A stretch of DNA of 32,872 bases from Oscillospiraceae bacterium (GCA_016288755.1 JAEELE010000091.1:1-32872), one strand, 5' to 3'; numbered from the stretch's first letter, positions 7,941-16,233 are shown. Translations and numbers: made by a program. The notes: generated by a model from the sequence alone, not told the origin.

Positions 7941-9698
7941 ATGGCGCTTGACGGCGCATTTCTGCACTGCATCCGCGGGGAGCTGCAGCCGCTGATCGGC
8001 AGCCGCGTGGACAAAATCTACCAGCCCGCCCGCGACACGCTCGTGATCGCATTCCGAGGCTACGGCGGCGCACAGCGCGTGCTGTTTTCCGTTTCCGCCG
8101 ATGCCGCGCGCGTGCACATCACACAAACGAATCCCGAGAATCCCGCGCAGCCGCCGATGTTCTGCATGCTGCTGCGAAAGCATCTGAGCGGCGGGCGCCT
8201 CGAGGCGATCACGCAGGACGGGCTTGAGCGCATTCTCCGCTTCGAGATCCGCAGCATCAACGAGCTCGGCGACCCGGTTCTGCTGACGCTGGTCTGCGAG
8301 CTGATGGGGCGCTTCTCGAATGTCATCCTTGTCAATGAGACCGGGCGCATCATCGACAGCCTGCGCCGCGTCGACGAGGATATCTCGCGCGTGCGGCTCG
8401 TGCTCCCGGGGACGGAGTACACGCCGCCGCCCCGCGACCCGCGCATCAACATGCTGACCGACCGCGACGACGCGATCCTGAATGCCGTCCGCAGTGCCCC
8501 TCCCCTGCCGCTTGCCAAGTCGCTGATCCGGCTGTTCGAGGGCATCTCGCCGGTCGTGGCGCGCGAGTGGGAATTCTACACCGGACGCGGCGAGCCGGTC
8601 TCTCTGCCGCTGACCGAGGAGCAGGAAACACGCCTGCTCTTCGCGGTACACCGCACGCAGGCGGCGCTGAATGACCCTGCGGCGCGGCAGTTCACGACGC
8701 TGCGCACGAAGGAGGGGCTGCTCAAGGATTTCTCGTTCCAGCGCATCGCGCAGTACGGCTCGCTGATGGTGACGGCGGACTACGCCACCGCCTGCGAGAC
8801 GCTCGACGCCTTCTTTGCGCTGCGTGACCGCGACGCACGGCTCCGGCAGCGCTCCAACGATCTGCTGCGGTTCCTTGTCAATACCTCCGAGCGCATCGCC
8901 AAGCGCGTCGCGAACCAGAAGCAGGAGCTGCTCGACTGCGGCAGCATGGAGCTCGACCGCCGGCGCGGCGATCTGCTCTCCGCAAATCTCTACCGCATCA
9001 GGCGCGGCGATGCGTCCGTCACGGTCGAGGATTTCTACGAGCCCGATGCACCGCCCGTCACGATCGAGCTCGATGTGCGTCTGACCCCGGCACAGAATGC
9101 GCAATATTATTATAAAAAATACCAGAAGGCGTGCTCGGCAAAAAAGAAGCTCACCGCGCTGATCGAAGCGGGCGAGCAGGAGCAGGCGTATATCGACAGC
9201 GTGTTCGATGCGCTGACCAGAGCCGAGTGCGAATCGGATATCGTGCAGCTGCGGCTCGAGCTGATCGAGCAGGGCTATCTGAAGGAGCACCGCAAGAGCA
9301 GCGGCAAGCCGCCCAAGCCGATGCAGCCGATCCACTTTGTCTCCGACGACGGCTACGATATCTACGTCGGGCGCAACAACCGCCAGAACGACCAGATCAC
9401 GCTGAAAACCGCGGAAAAGCTCGATATCTGGCTGCATACGCAGGCGGTGCACGGCGCACATGTCATTCTGCAGACCAACGGCGGCACCCCGCCGGACCGC
9501 ACCGTCGAGCAGGCGTGCATGCTGGCTGCGTATTTCAGCAAGGGGCGCGATTCGGCACAGGTTCGCGTCGATTACTGCCTTGTCAAATTCGTAAAGAAGC
9601 CGCCCGGCGCACGCCCCGGCATGGTAATCTACTCGAATTATCAGACCGCATTTGTCACCCCGGACGCCGATCTCGCCGCGCGTCTGCGCATTGAATAA
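7941..9698 (+). CDS. rqcH: Ribosome quality control protein RqcH (NFACT family, Rqc2 homolog)
   Basis: 585 aa. RqcH binds stalled 50S-peptidyl-tRNA complexes and recruits tRNA-Ala to add C-terminal alanine tails that mark nascent chains for degradation. Seen: NFACT-N with PPMFCMLLRKHLSGG and LMGRFSNVILVNE, a helix-hairpin-helix/coiled-coil middle section (about 180-420), and NFACT-R near the C-terminus (DDGYDIYVGRNNRQND, LDIWLHTQAVHGAHVIL). Length fits the Firmicutes family, older annotation 'fibronectin-binding protein A'. The residue pair corresponding to the Asp-Arg needed for alanine tailing in Bacillus subtilis reads E96-R97. ATG at 7941 follows AAAGGGGG. Confidence 0.93.
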   Translation: MALDGAFLHCIRGELQPLIGSRVDKIYQPARDTLVIAFRGYGGAQRVLFSVSADAARVHITQTNPENPAQPPMFCMLLRKHLSGGRLEAITQDGLERILRFEIRSINELGDPVLLTLVCELMGRFSNVILVNETGRIIDSLRRVDEDISRVRLVLPGTEYTPPPRDPRINMLTDRDDAILNAVRSAPPLPLAKSLIRLFEGISPVVAREWEFYTGRGEPVSLPLTEEQETRLLFAVHRTQAALNDPAARQFTTLRTKEGLLKDFSFQRIAQYGSLMVTADYATACETLDAFFALRDRDARLRQRSNDLLRFLVNTSERIAKRVANQKQELLDCGSMELDRRRGDLLSANLYRIRRGDASVTVEDFYEPDAPPVTIELDVRLTPAQNAQYYYKKYQKACSAKKKLTALIEAGEQEQAYIDSVFDALTRAECESDIVQLRLELIEQGYLKEHRKSSGKPPKPMQPIHFVSDDGYDIYVGRNNRQNDQITLKTAEKLDIWLHTQAVHGAHVILQTNGGTPPDRTVEQACMLAAYFSKGRDSAQVRVDYCLVKFVKKPPGARPGMVIYSNYQTAFVTPDADLAARLRIE

Positions 9699-9699
9699 C

Positions 9700-9733
9700 A
9701 AAAGCCGCATGTCAGAGGGCATGCGGCTTTTTG
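9700..9733. terminator. Bidirectional rho-independent terminator between rqcH and the DUF4317 gene
   Basis: A perfect 12-bp stem (AAAAGCCGCATG with CATGCGGCTTTT, 8-nt loop), with A-rich and T-rich flanks, placed between two convergent genes so it can stop both transcripts. Confidence 0.9.
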
Positions 9734-9746
9734 TATGATCTTGCGA

Positions 9747-10934
9747 TTATTCAGCGGGCTGCGCGACCCCGGGCGTCTCCCACGGTGTTTCCGCGTCGAG
9801 CACGCCGGGCACCTTGAGCTCGTAGCCGTTGACCTCGATCGTCGCCTCGTCGAGCGCGATCACCATGCAGTGCCGCCCGTTGACCACATCGAGCCGGACC
9901 TTGTTCTTCGAGCCGTTTTTCACATTCACGACGATATCGGGCGTCTTGATCGTCGTTTTCGGCGCGACCAGACGCTCCGGCTTCAGCGTGGTGCCGACCT
10001 TGTCGCTGAAGACCTCCTCGGTGCGCGCGAGCTTTTCCTCGGGCACGCCTGCCTCCGCGAGCATCCGGTGCAGAATGCGTCCGGTGATCTCGGTCGGCGC
10101 CTCGTCGGAGCGGTTTTTCGCGACGATCTGCTCCAGCTGCTCGTTCACCGTCGTGACGGTCTCATAGGTCAGGTCGTCGCCGAGCAGCGTATCGAGCACG
10201 TCCTTCATGCCGCCCTGATCCTCCTCGATCGTCGAGTCCACATCGCATTCCAGAAACGTATTTACGAGGTTTTCGTTGGGGTCGTTCGGCGTTTTCGTGT
10301 AGTAGAGCACATGGTGCACGTCGGTGTAGCGGTCGGTGAACACCGGGAAGAAGAAGCCGTCCATCGGCGCCTTGCTGATGATCGCATGCGGCGACTCCTG
10401 CCGCAGAATCTCGTCGTCGGAGCTGTTATAGACCAACGTGCCCTCCGCCTTCGAGATCGGGCAGAGCGCGGTCACCATGTAGCGGAACACGATATCGCTG
10501 TTCTCGGGGTCGTCCTCGCCCATCTTGTTCTTGCGCGGCGGGTCGTATTCGCAGTACGCCGCAAGCACGGCATAGGGCACATCGGAGTCGACGGCATCGG
10601 CGAGCTTCGAGAGGAAATCGAGCGCGACCTCCTCCTTCCGCAGCTCCGATTTCAGCACAGCGGTCAGGAAGGTCTGTGCGCCGTCCTCGCCGTAGGCGTG
10701 ATTGCGGAACGGCAGCTCGGTGCTCTGCTTGCCGAGGCTCGGGTTGAGCACCTTCTTCATCGTGTCGATCAGGATCCGGCACTCCTCCTCGGGAATGCTC
10801 GACGCATTGCGCAGGCAGACACCGCGGACATTCCGCTGCCCGTCGATGTATGCGGTCAGCACGCGCTCCATCACAAAATATTTCGCTTCCGGCTTGAAAT
10901 GGTTCCGGATCTCAGTCAGTTCCTTGCGGTTCAT
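9747..10934 (-). CDS. DUF4317 family protein
   Basis: 395 aa, soluble, acidic. It opens with MNRKELTEIRNHFKPE, the characteristic N-terminus of the DUF4317 family, which is common in Clostridia and has no known function. Domain-wide similarity is supported by a D-rich central part and a C-terminal region of basic beta strands. There is no catalytic motif, signal peptide or membrane helix to suggest a role. Start ATG at 10934 with AAAGGAG just upstream. It follows the DUF1858 gene on the same strand, but a terminator lies between them, so it may be transcribed separately; no promoter was identified. Confidence 0.85.
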   Translation of the reverse strand: MNRKELTEIRNHFKPEAKYFVMERVLTAYIDGQRNVRGVCLRNASSIPEEECRILIDTMKKVLNPSLGKQSTELPFRNHAYGEDGAQTFLTAVLKSELRKEEVALDFLSKLADAVDSDVPYAVLAAYCEYDPPRKNKMGEDDPENSDIVFRYMVTALCPISKAEGTLVYNSSDDEILRQESPHAIISKAPMDGFFFPVFTDRYTDVHHVLYYTKTPNDPNENLVNTFLECDVDSTIEEDQGGMKDVLDTLLGDDLTYETVTTVNEQLEQIVAKNRSDEAPTEITGRILHRMLAEAGVPEEKLARTEEVFSDKVGTTLKPERLVAPKTTIKTPDIVVNVKNGSKNKVRLDVVNGRHCMVIALDEATIEVNGYELKVPGVLDAETPWETPGVAQPAE

Positions 10935-10954
10935 TGCTGCTCCTTTCTCTGTAC

Positions 10955-10989
10955 AAAGAAAAGCCGCCGCAGAGTCGTGACCCGGCGGC
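10955..10989 (-). terminator. Rho-independent terminator after the DUF1858 gene
   Basis: A 7-bp GC stem (GCCGCCG with CGGCGGC, 13-nt loop) followed on the minus strand by TTTTCTTTG, about 20 nt after the DUF1858 stop codon. Confidence 0.75.
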
Positions 10990-11008
10990 AGCCTCTGTTC
11001 TCAATGTT

Positions 11009-11206
11009 TCACGCGCCGAGATGCGCGTTCAGCTTCTTCACAAGCTCGTCCGCATCAACACCGTGCACCATGCATGCCTCCTCGATCGACTCGCCGCGGG
11101 ACGCCGGGCAGCCGAGGCAGTGCATGCCCATCTCGAGAAAGAAGGGCGCGGTGGAGGGGTCAAGATCGAGAATCTCGCCGATGACAGTCTGCTTCGTGAT
11201 TTCCAT
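11009..11206 (-). CDS. DUF1858 redox-disulfide domain protein
   Basis: 65 aa. A small alpha-helical domain (MEITKQTVIGEILDLDP start, typical of DUF1858), with C30-L-G-C33, the conserved CxxC of the 'hybrid cluster protein-associated redox disulfide' family. It probably works as a small redox or metal-binding protein. The ATG at 11206 was chosen because AAAGGA lies 8 nt upstream and homologs start here; the frame stays open 22 codons further upstream through the terminator of the preceding gene. It stands between two terminators, so it is either a separate small unit or reached by read-through. Confidence 0.85.
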   Translation of the reverse strand: MEITKQTVIGEILDLDPSTAPFFLEMGMHCLGCPASRGESIEEACMVHGVDADELVKKLNAHLGA

Positions 11207-11229
11207 TGGGATCATCCTTTCTGATCGGA

Positions 11230-11261
11230 ACAAAACCGGGCACAGCATTGCTGCCGCGCCC
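11230..11261 (-). terminator. Rho-independent terminator after the zinc-ribbon gene
   Basis: On the minus strand, a 9-bp stem with two G-U pairs (GGGCGCGGC with GCTGTGCCC) is followed by GGTTTTGTT. It lies about 12 nt after the zinc-ribbon stop codon. Confidence 0.7.
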
Positions 11262-11272
11262 AGTCTGATCAA

Positions 11273-11551
11273 TTACTGCTGGTTCTTGCGTGCCTCAAAG
11301 CACTTGCTGCAGTAGACCGGCACATCCTGCTTCGGACGGAACGGCACTCTTGCGACGCCGCCGCACTCTGCACATGTGGTCTCGAACATCTCGCGCTCGG
11401 TTCTGCCGGCGTTCTTGCGAGCATCGCGGCATGCCTTGCACTTCTTCGGGTCATTGGTAAAGCCCTTCTCTGCGTAGAACTCCTGCTCGCCTGCGGTGAA
11501 TACGAATTCCTGTCCGCACTCATTGCAAATTAAGGTTCTGTCTTCAAACAT
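11273..11551 (-). CDS. Small double zinc-ribbon protein
   Basis: 92 aa. Four CxxC pairs (C9/C12, C38/C41, C60/C63, C81/C84) form two zinc ribbons: an N-terminal one of the probable zinc-ribbon type (TLICNECGQEFVFTAGEQ, then FTNDPKKCKACR) and a second CxxC...CxxC ribbon. Such proteins are widespread in Firmicutes and Chloroflexi and may bind nucleic acid or ribosomes, but the function is unknown. ATG at 11551 with GAGGAAA upstream. The frame continues open far upstream into the non-coding leader, but that part lacks any family match. It is 253 bp downstream of the sigma-factor gene. Confidence 0.85.
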   Translation of the reverse strand: MFEDRTLICNECGQEFVFTAGEQEFYAEKGFTNDPKKCKACRDARKNAGRTEREMFETTCAECGGVARVPFRPKQDVPVYCSKCFEARKNQQ

Positions 11552-11804
11552 TGGTTTTTTCCTCGATTCTTGAATTTTGGACCTCGACGGATTTACGCCA
11601 CCACTTGGTTGCTGTTCATCGCTGCGGGCGTTGCCCTCGAAGCGAAAGATGTTCGCAGGTGAAAAGCTGCACACGCGCTGGAAGAAATGCTGCCGGGTCA
11701 TGTCAATATCAGGGTCACCTTTCGGTCCCACCCTCGGAGGGAGCAGCCGGGTCGGACTGCTGCGGGCAGTGTCTGAACGGGTTCTGCCGTCTTCGCCGCC
11801 GCTG
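11552..11804 (-). other. 253-nt structured leader between the sigma-factor and zinc-ribbon genes
   Basis: No gene and no convincing promoter. On the minus strand several stems can form, for instance TCGCT ... AGCGA enclosing GGGC-AAC-GCCC (about 11620-11652), suggesting an RNA leader or small RNA. No known riboswitch family was recognised. Confidence 0.35.
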
Positions 11805-12407
11805 TCAATCCGGGTTTTCCCCGCTCCGGACAGCACGGAGCTTGCGCCTTGCCCGCTGAATCGCGTTCTCGACGCTCTTCTTGGAGATACCGAGCCGATG
11901 TGCGATCTCCGCATAGGAAAAGCCGCTCATCTGCAGGCAGAATATCTCCCGTTCATGCCTGCTCAGCACATCCGTCAACAGATGGTACAGCTCGTCTACC
12001 CGCTCCTTTGCGAGAAGCAGGAGCTCCGGCGATGCAGACTCATCCGCAAGCAGAATGTCGGACGGGACCTCCGGGTCATCCAGAGAGCCGCCGACGGAGC
12101 GCAGCGCGGAATTGGCTGCACGCGCGGCTGTCGCGATCCGCCGCCGCATGCACACAGCTGCAAAGGTACGGAAGCTCGCACCGTACTCCGCAGAAAACGA
12201 CTCCGCAGCCGCCCAGAGCGCCATCAGACCCTCCTGCGTCAGATCGTCCGCGTCCGCCGGGTTTGCAGCAGCCCTCGCAGCGAAATTCACTGCCAGCCAG
12301 CTGTATCGCCGCAGCAAAACGAGAAAGATCCGCGGTTCCGTGTCCCGCATCGAAACAAGTGCTTCATCGGATAATTCGGAAAGCTCCGTGTGTGGATCTG
12401 GGTTCAT
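11805..12407 (-). CDS. SigH-like RNA polymerase sigma-70 family factor
   Basis: 200 aa. Region 2 is at about 45-90 (ADADDLTQEGLMALW, then FRTFAAVCMRRRI) and region 4 at about 148-192 (LSRHEREIFCLQMSG, YAEIAHRLGISKKSVENAIQ). Domain pattern and spacing match Bacillus SigH (Spo0H) rather than ECF factors: note FAxxCMRRRI, and ...SVENAIQRARRKL against SigH SIDNALQRVKRKL. SigH drives early stationary-phase, competence or sporulation genes in Bacillus; in this organism its regulon is unknown. ATG at 12407 with GAGGAGG 5 nt upstream. It has its own strong promoter. Confidence 0.85.
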   Translation of the reverse strand: MNPDPHTELSELSDEALVSMRDTEPRIFLVLLRRYSWLAVNFAARAAANPADADDLTQEGLMALWAAAESFSAEYGASFRTFAAVCMRRRIATAARAANSALRSVGGSLDDPEVPSDILLADESASPELLLLAKERVDELYHLLTDVLSRHEREIFCLQMSGFSYAEIAHRLGISKKSVENAIQRARRKLRAVRSGENPD

Positions 12408-12503
12408 GGAGTCCTCCTCTGCCGATGCCGGAAATACCGGTACCTCGCACCGTCAAACCCGCGCAGCCGCAGAACCGGCTGCAGCGGAATATGACCTGAA
12501 TAT

Positions 12504-12532
12504 ATCATAATCGAAAACGGATTATTTGTCAA
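12504..12532 (-). promoter_or_regulatory. Promoter of the SigH-like gene
   Basis: TTGACA, 17-nt spacer, TATGAT. Expected start near 12497, leaving a leader of about 90 nt that can form a GCAGCCG/CGGCTGC hairpin. Confidence 0.8.
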
Positions 12533-12620
12533 GTGAAATTTGTCGATTTTCCGGCGTACATCAAGAAACCGTCATTCTACACAAGAAACGCACCGCGAAT
12601 TTGTACAAGATCACGGCTTC

Positions 12621-13181
12621 TCACTCTGCCGCGAACGCCGCCCTGCCCTCGGAGAACAGGTTGCCGCCGTGCGAATCGATCGTGACGAGCAGCGGAAAGC
12701 GGTCGACCGTCAGACGCTTGACCGACTCGCATCCGAGATCGTCATAGGCGATGACCTCGCACGCGGTGATATGCGCCGCAGCGAGCGCACCCGCACCGCC
12801 GACCGCGCAGAAATAGATCGCTCTGTTACGCCGGATCGCCTCGCAGACCGCCGCATTGCGCTCGCCCTTGCCGATCATGCCGAGCAGTCCTGCATCGAGC
12901 AGCATCGGGGCATAGGGATCCATGCGGCTGGAGGTCGTGGGCCCGCAGGCACCGATCGGACGACCGGGCGGTGCTGCTGTCGGACCGGCATAGTAGATCA
13001 CGGCGTCGCGCAGCGGGAAGGGCAGCTCGCCCCCCTCGCGCATCGCCTGTGTGATCCGCTTATGCGCCGCATCACGCGAGGTGTACACGGTTCCGGAGAG
13101 CACAACACGGTCGCCGGCACGCAGGAGCTGCTGCTCTCTGACCAGTGCCGGCAACTCAGTTACATGACAGGTATAATCCAT
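12621..13181 (-). CDS. Class I fumarase / L(+)-tartrate dehydratase beta-type subunit
   Basis: 186 aa. It matches the C-terminal (beta) half of iron-sulfur hydro-lyases that interconvert fumarate and malate or dehydrate tartrate: AGDRVVLSGTVYTSRDAAHKR, the substrate loop GPTTSSRMDPYAP, GMIGKGER, and YFCAVGGAGAL. In two-subunit enzymes the alpha subunit carries the [4Fe-4S] cluster and normally sits directly upstream. Here the upstream gene is the DivIVA-like gene and no alpha subunit is in the window. The start codon overlaps the divIVA stop by one base (TGATG), so translation is coupled to it. There is no clear terminator after it. Confidence 0.85.
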   Translation of the reverse strand: MDYTCHVTELPALVREQQLLRAGDRVVLSGTVYTSRDAAHKRITQAMREGGELPFPLRDAVIYYAGPTAAPPGRPIGACGPTTSSRMDPYAPMLLDAGLLGMIGKGERNAAVCEAIRRNRAIYFCAVGGAGALAAAHITACEVIAYDDLGCESVKRLTVDRFPLLVTIDSHGGNLFSEGRAAFAAE

Positions 13182-14671
13182 CAGCTGTTCCAGCTGTCGT
13201 CGTCGCCCGCCATCTCAGAGAGCTCGTCGAAGCTCGAGCCGAAATCGCCCGAACCGGAGCCGCCCTCCTTCTTGCCGTGGCTGTCCGCCTTGCCGAAGCT
13301 GCTCTTCGCCGCGACATCGTCAAAGCTGTCGAAGGTCGGAACATCATCGTCATCATTCACAGTGGAGCGCGCCTCGGTGATCACATTCTTCGCCTCGGTC
13401 AGACGGCTGCCTGCCTGGCTGGAGAGATTATCGAGAATGAGCGAAATCTCGTTGAACTTCTTGGAAACAGCGTCGATCTCGCTGCGCAGCAGTGCGCGGA
13501 CTGTGCGTGCAGTCTCGGTAGAGGTCTTGTTGCGGCGCTCTGCCTCAGCGACGGATTCGCGCACGGATTCCTCCGCATCTGCGACGGTCTTGATCGCCTT
13601 CGCATCGGCATCGTTGATCTTCTGCTCCGCCTCGGCATTAGCCTTCGCGACGGTCGCAGCTGCCTCGGCGTTCGCATTCTCAATGGTCTGCTGTGCCTGT
13701 GCATTTGCGCTCGCGACGGTCTGCGCCGCCTTGTCAGAAGCATCCTTGACGATCTGATCCGCCTGCTGCTGAGCGTCCCTCGTCAGCTTTTCCGCCTTGC
13801 TGCGCGCCTCGACAGCGACCTTCTTCGCGGTCATCTGTGCCTCCATGAAGAGGGCGCTCATGTCGAAGCTCGAATCGGAGCTGTTCTCCTTGAGCTCTGC
13901 GACCTGCTGATTCAGGCTCTCGATCTCGCGGTCCTTCTCGGCGAGCTGGCTGCTCTGCTCAGAGAGCAGTGCCTCGTATTCGGCGAGCTTCTTGAGGTCC
14001 GCCTCGCTGGAGAGACCTGCCTGCTCCTCGATCGTTGCGGTCTTGGCATCGAGCTCTGCGCGCAGGGCTGCCATCTGGGCATCCGCGGTCTCGAGCTTTG
14101 CCTGAAGCTCTGCGATCTGCTGTGCCGCTGCCGCATCGACCTGACCGCCGGTCAGCGCTGCGGCTGCTGCCTCTGCGAGGTCAGAGCGCAGTGCGTCGTT
14201 GTCCTGCTGCAGCTGGACGAGCTGTGCCTGCATCTGGGTGAGCTGAAGCTGCATATCGGCAGACTCCTCCTGTGCGACCTGAAGCTCCGCACGGGCTGCC
14301 TCGAGATCGGCAGTTGCGTTGGTTGCCTGCTCAGTCAGCTGCGCAATCTGCGCCTGTGCCTGCGCAAGCTCCTCGGAGGAAGCACCGCCCTCTCCGCCTT
14401 CGATCACAGGACGGTTCTTGAGCTCCTCCTGTGCAGCGCGGAGCTGGTTTCTGGTCGTACCGAGCTCGCCGCGGAGCCGTGCCACCTCAGCCTCATATTC
14501 CTGCTGCTGTGCATCGGTCATGCCGCCGCCTGCGGACGCCTTTTCCTTCCACGAGTCGCGTTCTTCTTCGAGTGCGTAAATTTTTGAGTTGAGTTCGTCG
14601 ATATATTTGAGAACATCTTCCTTGACGAATCCGCCCATACGGGCAGTTCTCAGTACACTTGGCTGGTCCAT
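13181..14671 (-). CDS. DivIVA-like coiled-coil cell division/polarity protein
   Basis: 496 aa. The N-terminal DivIVA-type segment (GGFVKEDVLKYIDELNSKI, about 13-31) is followed by a very long coiled coil (about 35-430), rich in Ala, Gln and Glu, including an Ala-rich stretch with short periodic repeats (about 320-390: DASDKAAQTV, ANAEAAATVAKANAEAEQ). The tail is acidic and Ser/Gly-rich. DivIVA proteins bind curved membrane at septa and poles and recruit division or cell-wall enzymes. At 496 aa it is far longer than B. subtilis DivIVA (about 164 aa). The start at 14671 follows GGAG; the frame is open 26 codons further upstream without a ribosome-binding site. It has its own promoter and lies just after ftsZ. 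Confidence 0.8.
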   Translation of the reverse strand: MDQPSVLRTARMGGFVKEDVLKYIDELNSKIYALEEERDSWKEKASAGGGMTDAQQQEYEAEVARLRGELGTTRNQLRAAQEELKNRPVIEGGEGGASSEELAQAQAQIAQLTEQATNATADLEAARAELQVAQEESADMQLQLTQMQAQLVQLQQDNDALRSDLAEAAAAALTGGQVDAAAAQQIAELQAKLETADAQMAALRAELDAKTATIEEQAGLSSEADLKKLAEYEALLSEQSSQLAEKDREIESLNQQVAELKENSSDSSFDMSALFMEAQMTAKKVAVEARSKAEKLTRDAQQQADQIVKDASDKAAQTVASANAQAQQTIENANAEAAATVAKANAEAEQKINDADAKAIKTVADAEESVRESVAEAERRNKTSTETARTVRALLRSEIDAVSKKFNEISLILDNLSSQAGSRLTEAKNVITEARSTVNDDDDVPTFDSFDDVAAKSSFGKADSHGKKEGGSGSGDFGSSFDELSEMAGDDDSWNS

Positions 14672-14850
14672 ACTATAACGCTCCAATCCTCCGCAACAAA
14701 ATATGATATCCGATACGGGGCTGCCGTTTCCGTGCGATTGTCCGCGCACAGACGACCGGAGCCTGCCGTCGGATTCCGGAAGGGCTGTCTTGCGGATTGC
14801 AGCCGTTCCTTCTTCCTCAGATCAAACTCCGCCCACTATGATCACTTATA

Positions 14851-14879
14851 ATGATATCACATTTCTCATTCTTTTGCAA
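14851..14879 (-). promoter_or_regulatory. Promoter of the divIVA-like gene
   Basis: TTGCAA, 17-nt spacer with TGA before the -10, TATCAT. Expected start near 14844. Confidence 0.72.
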
Positions 14880-14945
14880 GCGTTCAGTATGTAGAATTAT
14901 CGGTTCCATTTTCGTGCAATTTGACGATAAAATATTTGTGAAGAC

Positions 14946-14983
14946 GAAAAATCGGACAGACTGCACAACACAGCCTGTCCGAT
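14946..14983 (-). terminator. Rho-independent terminator of ftsZ
   Basis: A perfect 9-bp stem (ATCGGACAG with CTGTCCGAT) followed by TTTTTCG, about 18 nt after the ftsZ stop codon. Confidence 0.9.
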
Positions 14984-15000
14984 CGGTGTATAAAATGCGA

Positions 15001-16146
15001 TTATTTCTTATCGAGGATCTTGAAGATCTCAGAGAGATCGTCGTCGTCGAGCGTGGGGATCGCGGAGCGCTGCTGCGGCTTGGAGGTCTGTGCAGCGGGT
15101 CTGCGCGGCTCTGCTGCGGGGAAGCCCTCGACGAGCGGGTTGCCGATCGCGATCGGCTCCTCGGCGGGCTTTGCAGCCTTGTCCTCATCGGTGTCATATC
15201 CCGCGGCGATGACCGTGATGACCATTTCGTCGCTGAGATCATCCTTGAACGCAGTGCCCAGAATGACCTCGACGCCCTGTGCAGCGGTCTCGGTGATCAT
15301 CTTCGTTGCGGCATCGACCTCGGAGGACAGTGCGTCCTCGCTCATCGCGATGTTGATCAGCAGACGCTTTGCACCGCTGATGGAGGTCTCAAGCAGCGGG
15401 CTGGAGATGACAGCCGCAGCTGCCTCGTCCGCCTTGTTTTTGCCCGAGCCGTGACCGATCGCCATATGTGCATAGCCTGCGCCCTTCATGATCGTGGACA
15501 CATCGGCAAAATCGAGGTTGATATAGCCGTCCTCGACGATCAGGTCGGAGATCGACTTGACGCCGGTCTTGAGGATGTCGTCCGCCATCGCAAAGCTCTC
15601 ACGCATCGTGAGCGGCTTGTCCATGCCGACGAGCAGGCGCTCATTCGGAATGATGATCAGCGAATCGACATACTGCTTGAGCGTCTCGATGCCGCGCTCA
15701 GCCTGTGCCATTTTCTGCTCGCGCTCAAAGGCGAAGGGCTTGGTCACGACCGCGACGGTCAGGATGCCGAGCTCCTGCGCGATCTGCGCGACCACAGGCG
15801 CTGCGCCCGTGCCCGTGCCGCCGCCCATACCTGCGGTGATGAAGATCATGTCCGCACCCTTGAGTGCATTGCTGATCTCATCGCGGTTCTCCTCGGCAGA
15901 CTGTCTGCCGACCTCCGGGCGGTTGCCCGCGCCGCGTCCCTTCGTCAGCTTGGCACCGATCTGGATGCGTGTGGGCGCCTTGGAGTTCATCAGAGCCTTC
16001 GCGTCCGTGTTGATCGCGATATACTCGATGTTCTTCACGTCCGCCTGCACCATGCAGTCCAGCGCGTTGCCGCCGCCGCCGCCGACACCGACGACCTTGA
16101 TATTCACCTGCGGATCAAATGAATCCTCGTACACAAAATCAGTCAT
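15001..16146 (-). CDS. ftsZ: Cell division protein FtsZ
   Basis: 381 aa. The tubulin-like GTPase that assembles the Z-ring at midcell. Seen: the glycine-rich VGVGGGGGNA near the N-terminus, the tubulin signature GGGTGTG (108-114), NRPEVG, a T7-loop region with the catalytic Asp (NLDFADV), a disordered Pro/Ala linker, and a C-terminal conserved peptide IPTLDDDDLSEIFKIL that docks partner proteins. The start is ATG 16146 (MTDFVYEDS) because GGAGG lies upstream; the frame is open 24 codons further upstream across the leader hairpins. It has its own promoter downstream of ftsQ and a terminator, so it can be expressed apart from the rest of the cluster. No ftsA is found next to it. Confidence 0.97.
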   Translation of the reverse strand: MTDFVYEDSFDPQVNIKVVGVGGGGGNALDCMVQADVKNIEYIAINTDAKALMNSKAPTRIQIGAKLTKGRGAGNRPEVGRQSAEENRDEISNALKGADMIFITAGMGGGTGTGAAPVVAQIAQELGILTVAVVTKPFAFEREQKMAQAERGIETLKQYVDSLIIIPNERLLVGMDKPLTMRESFAMADDILKTGVKSISDLIVEDGYINLDFADVSTIMKGAGYAHMAIGHGSGKNKADEAAAAVISSPLLETSISGAKRLLINIAMSEDALSSEVDAATKMITETAAQGVEVILGTAFKDDLSDEMVITVIAAGYDTDEDKAAKPAEEPIAIGNPLVEGFPAAEPRRPAAQTSKPQQRSAIPTLDDDDLSEIFKILDKK

Positions 16147-16167
16147 CAAAGTTCCTCCATTCGACAG

Positions 16168-16206
16168 CCCCCGTGTCCCGGGGAATCGGCTCCCGTGTCC
16201 CGGGAG
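16168..16206 (-). promoter_or_regulatory. Two near-identical hairpins in the ftsZ 5' leader
   Basis: On the minus strand, CTCCCG-GGACA-CGGGAG (16206-16190) and CCCCG-GGACA-CGGGG (16183-16169) lie in tandem between the ftsZ promoter and its ribosome-binding site. Both expose the same GGACA pentaloop. There is no U-tract, so they are not terminators; they may stabilise the mRNA or bind a protein. Confidence 0.6.
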
Positions 16207-16233
16207 ATACGCCGTCACAATACATATAGCATT

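Larger units (their letters stand above)
14672..15000 (-). other. ftsZ-divIVA intergenic region
   Basis: Holds the ftsZ terminator, the divIVA promoter and a divIVA leader of about 175 nt with a GGCTG/CAGCC hairpin. No gene is seen on either strand. Confidence 0.6.

Noticed and set aside
11552..11914. Long N-terminal extension of the zinc-ribbon protein
   Set aside because: The open frame overlaps the sigma-factor gene and has no similarity; the ATG at 11551 has a proper ribosome-binding site.
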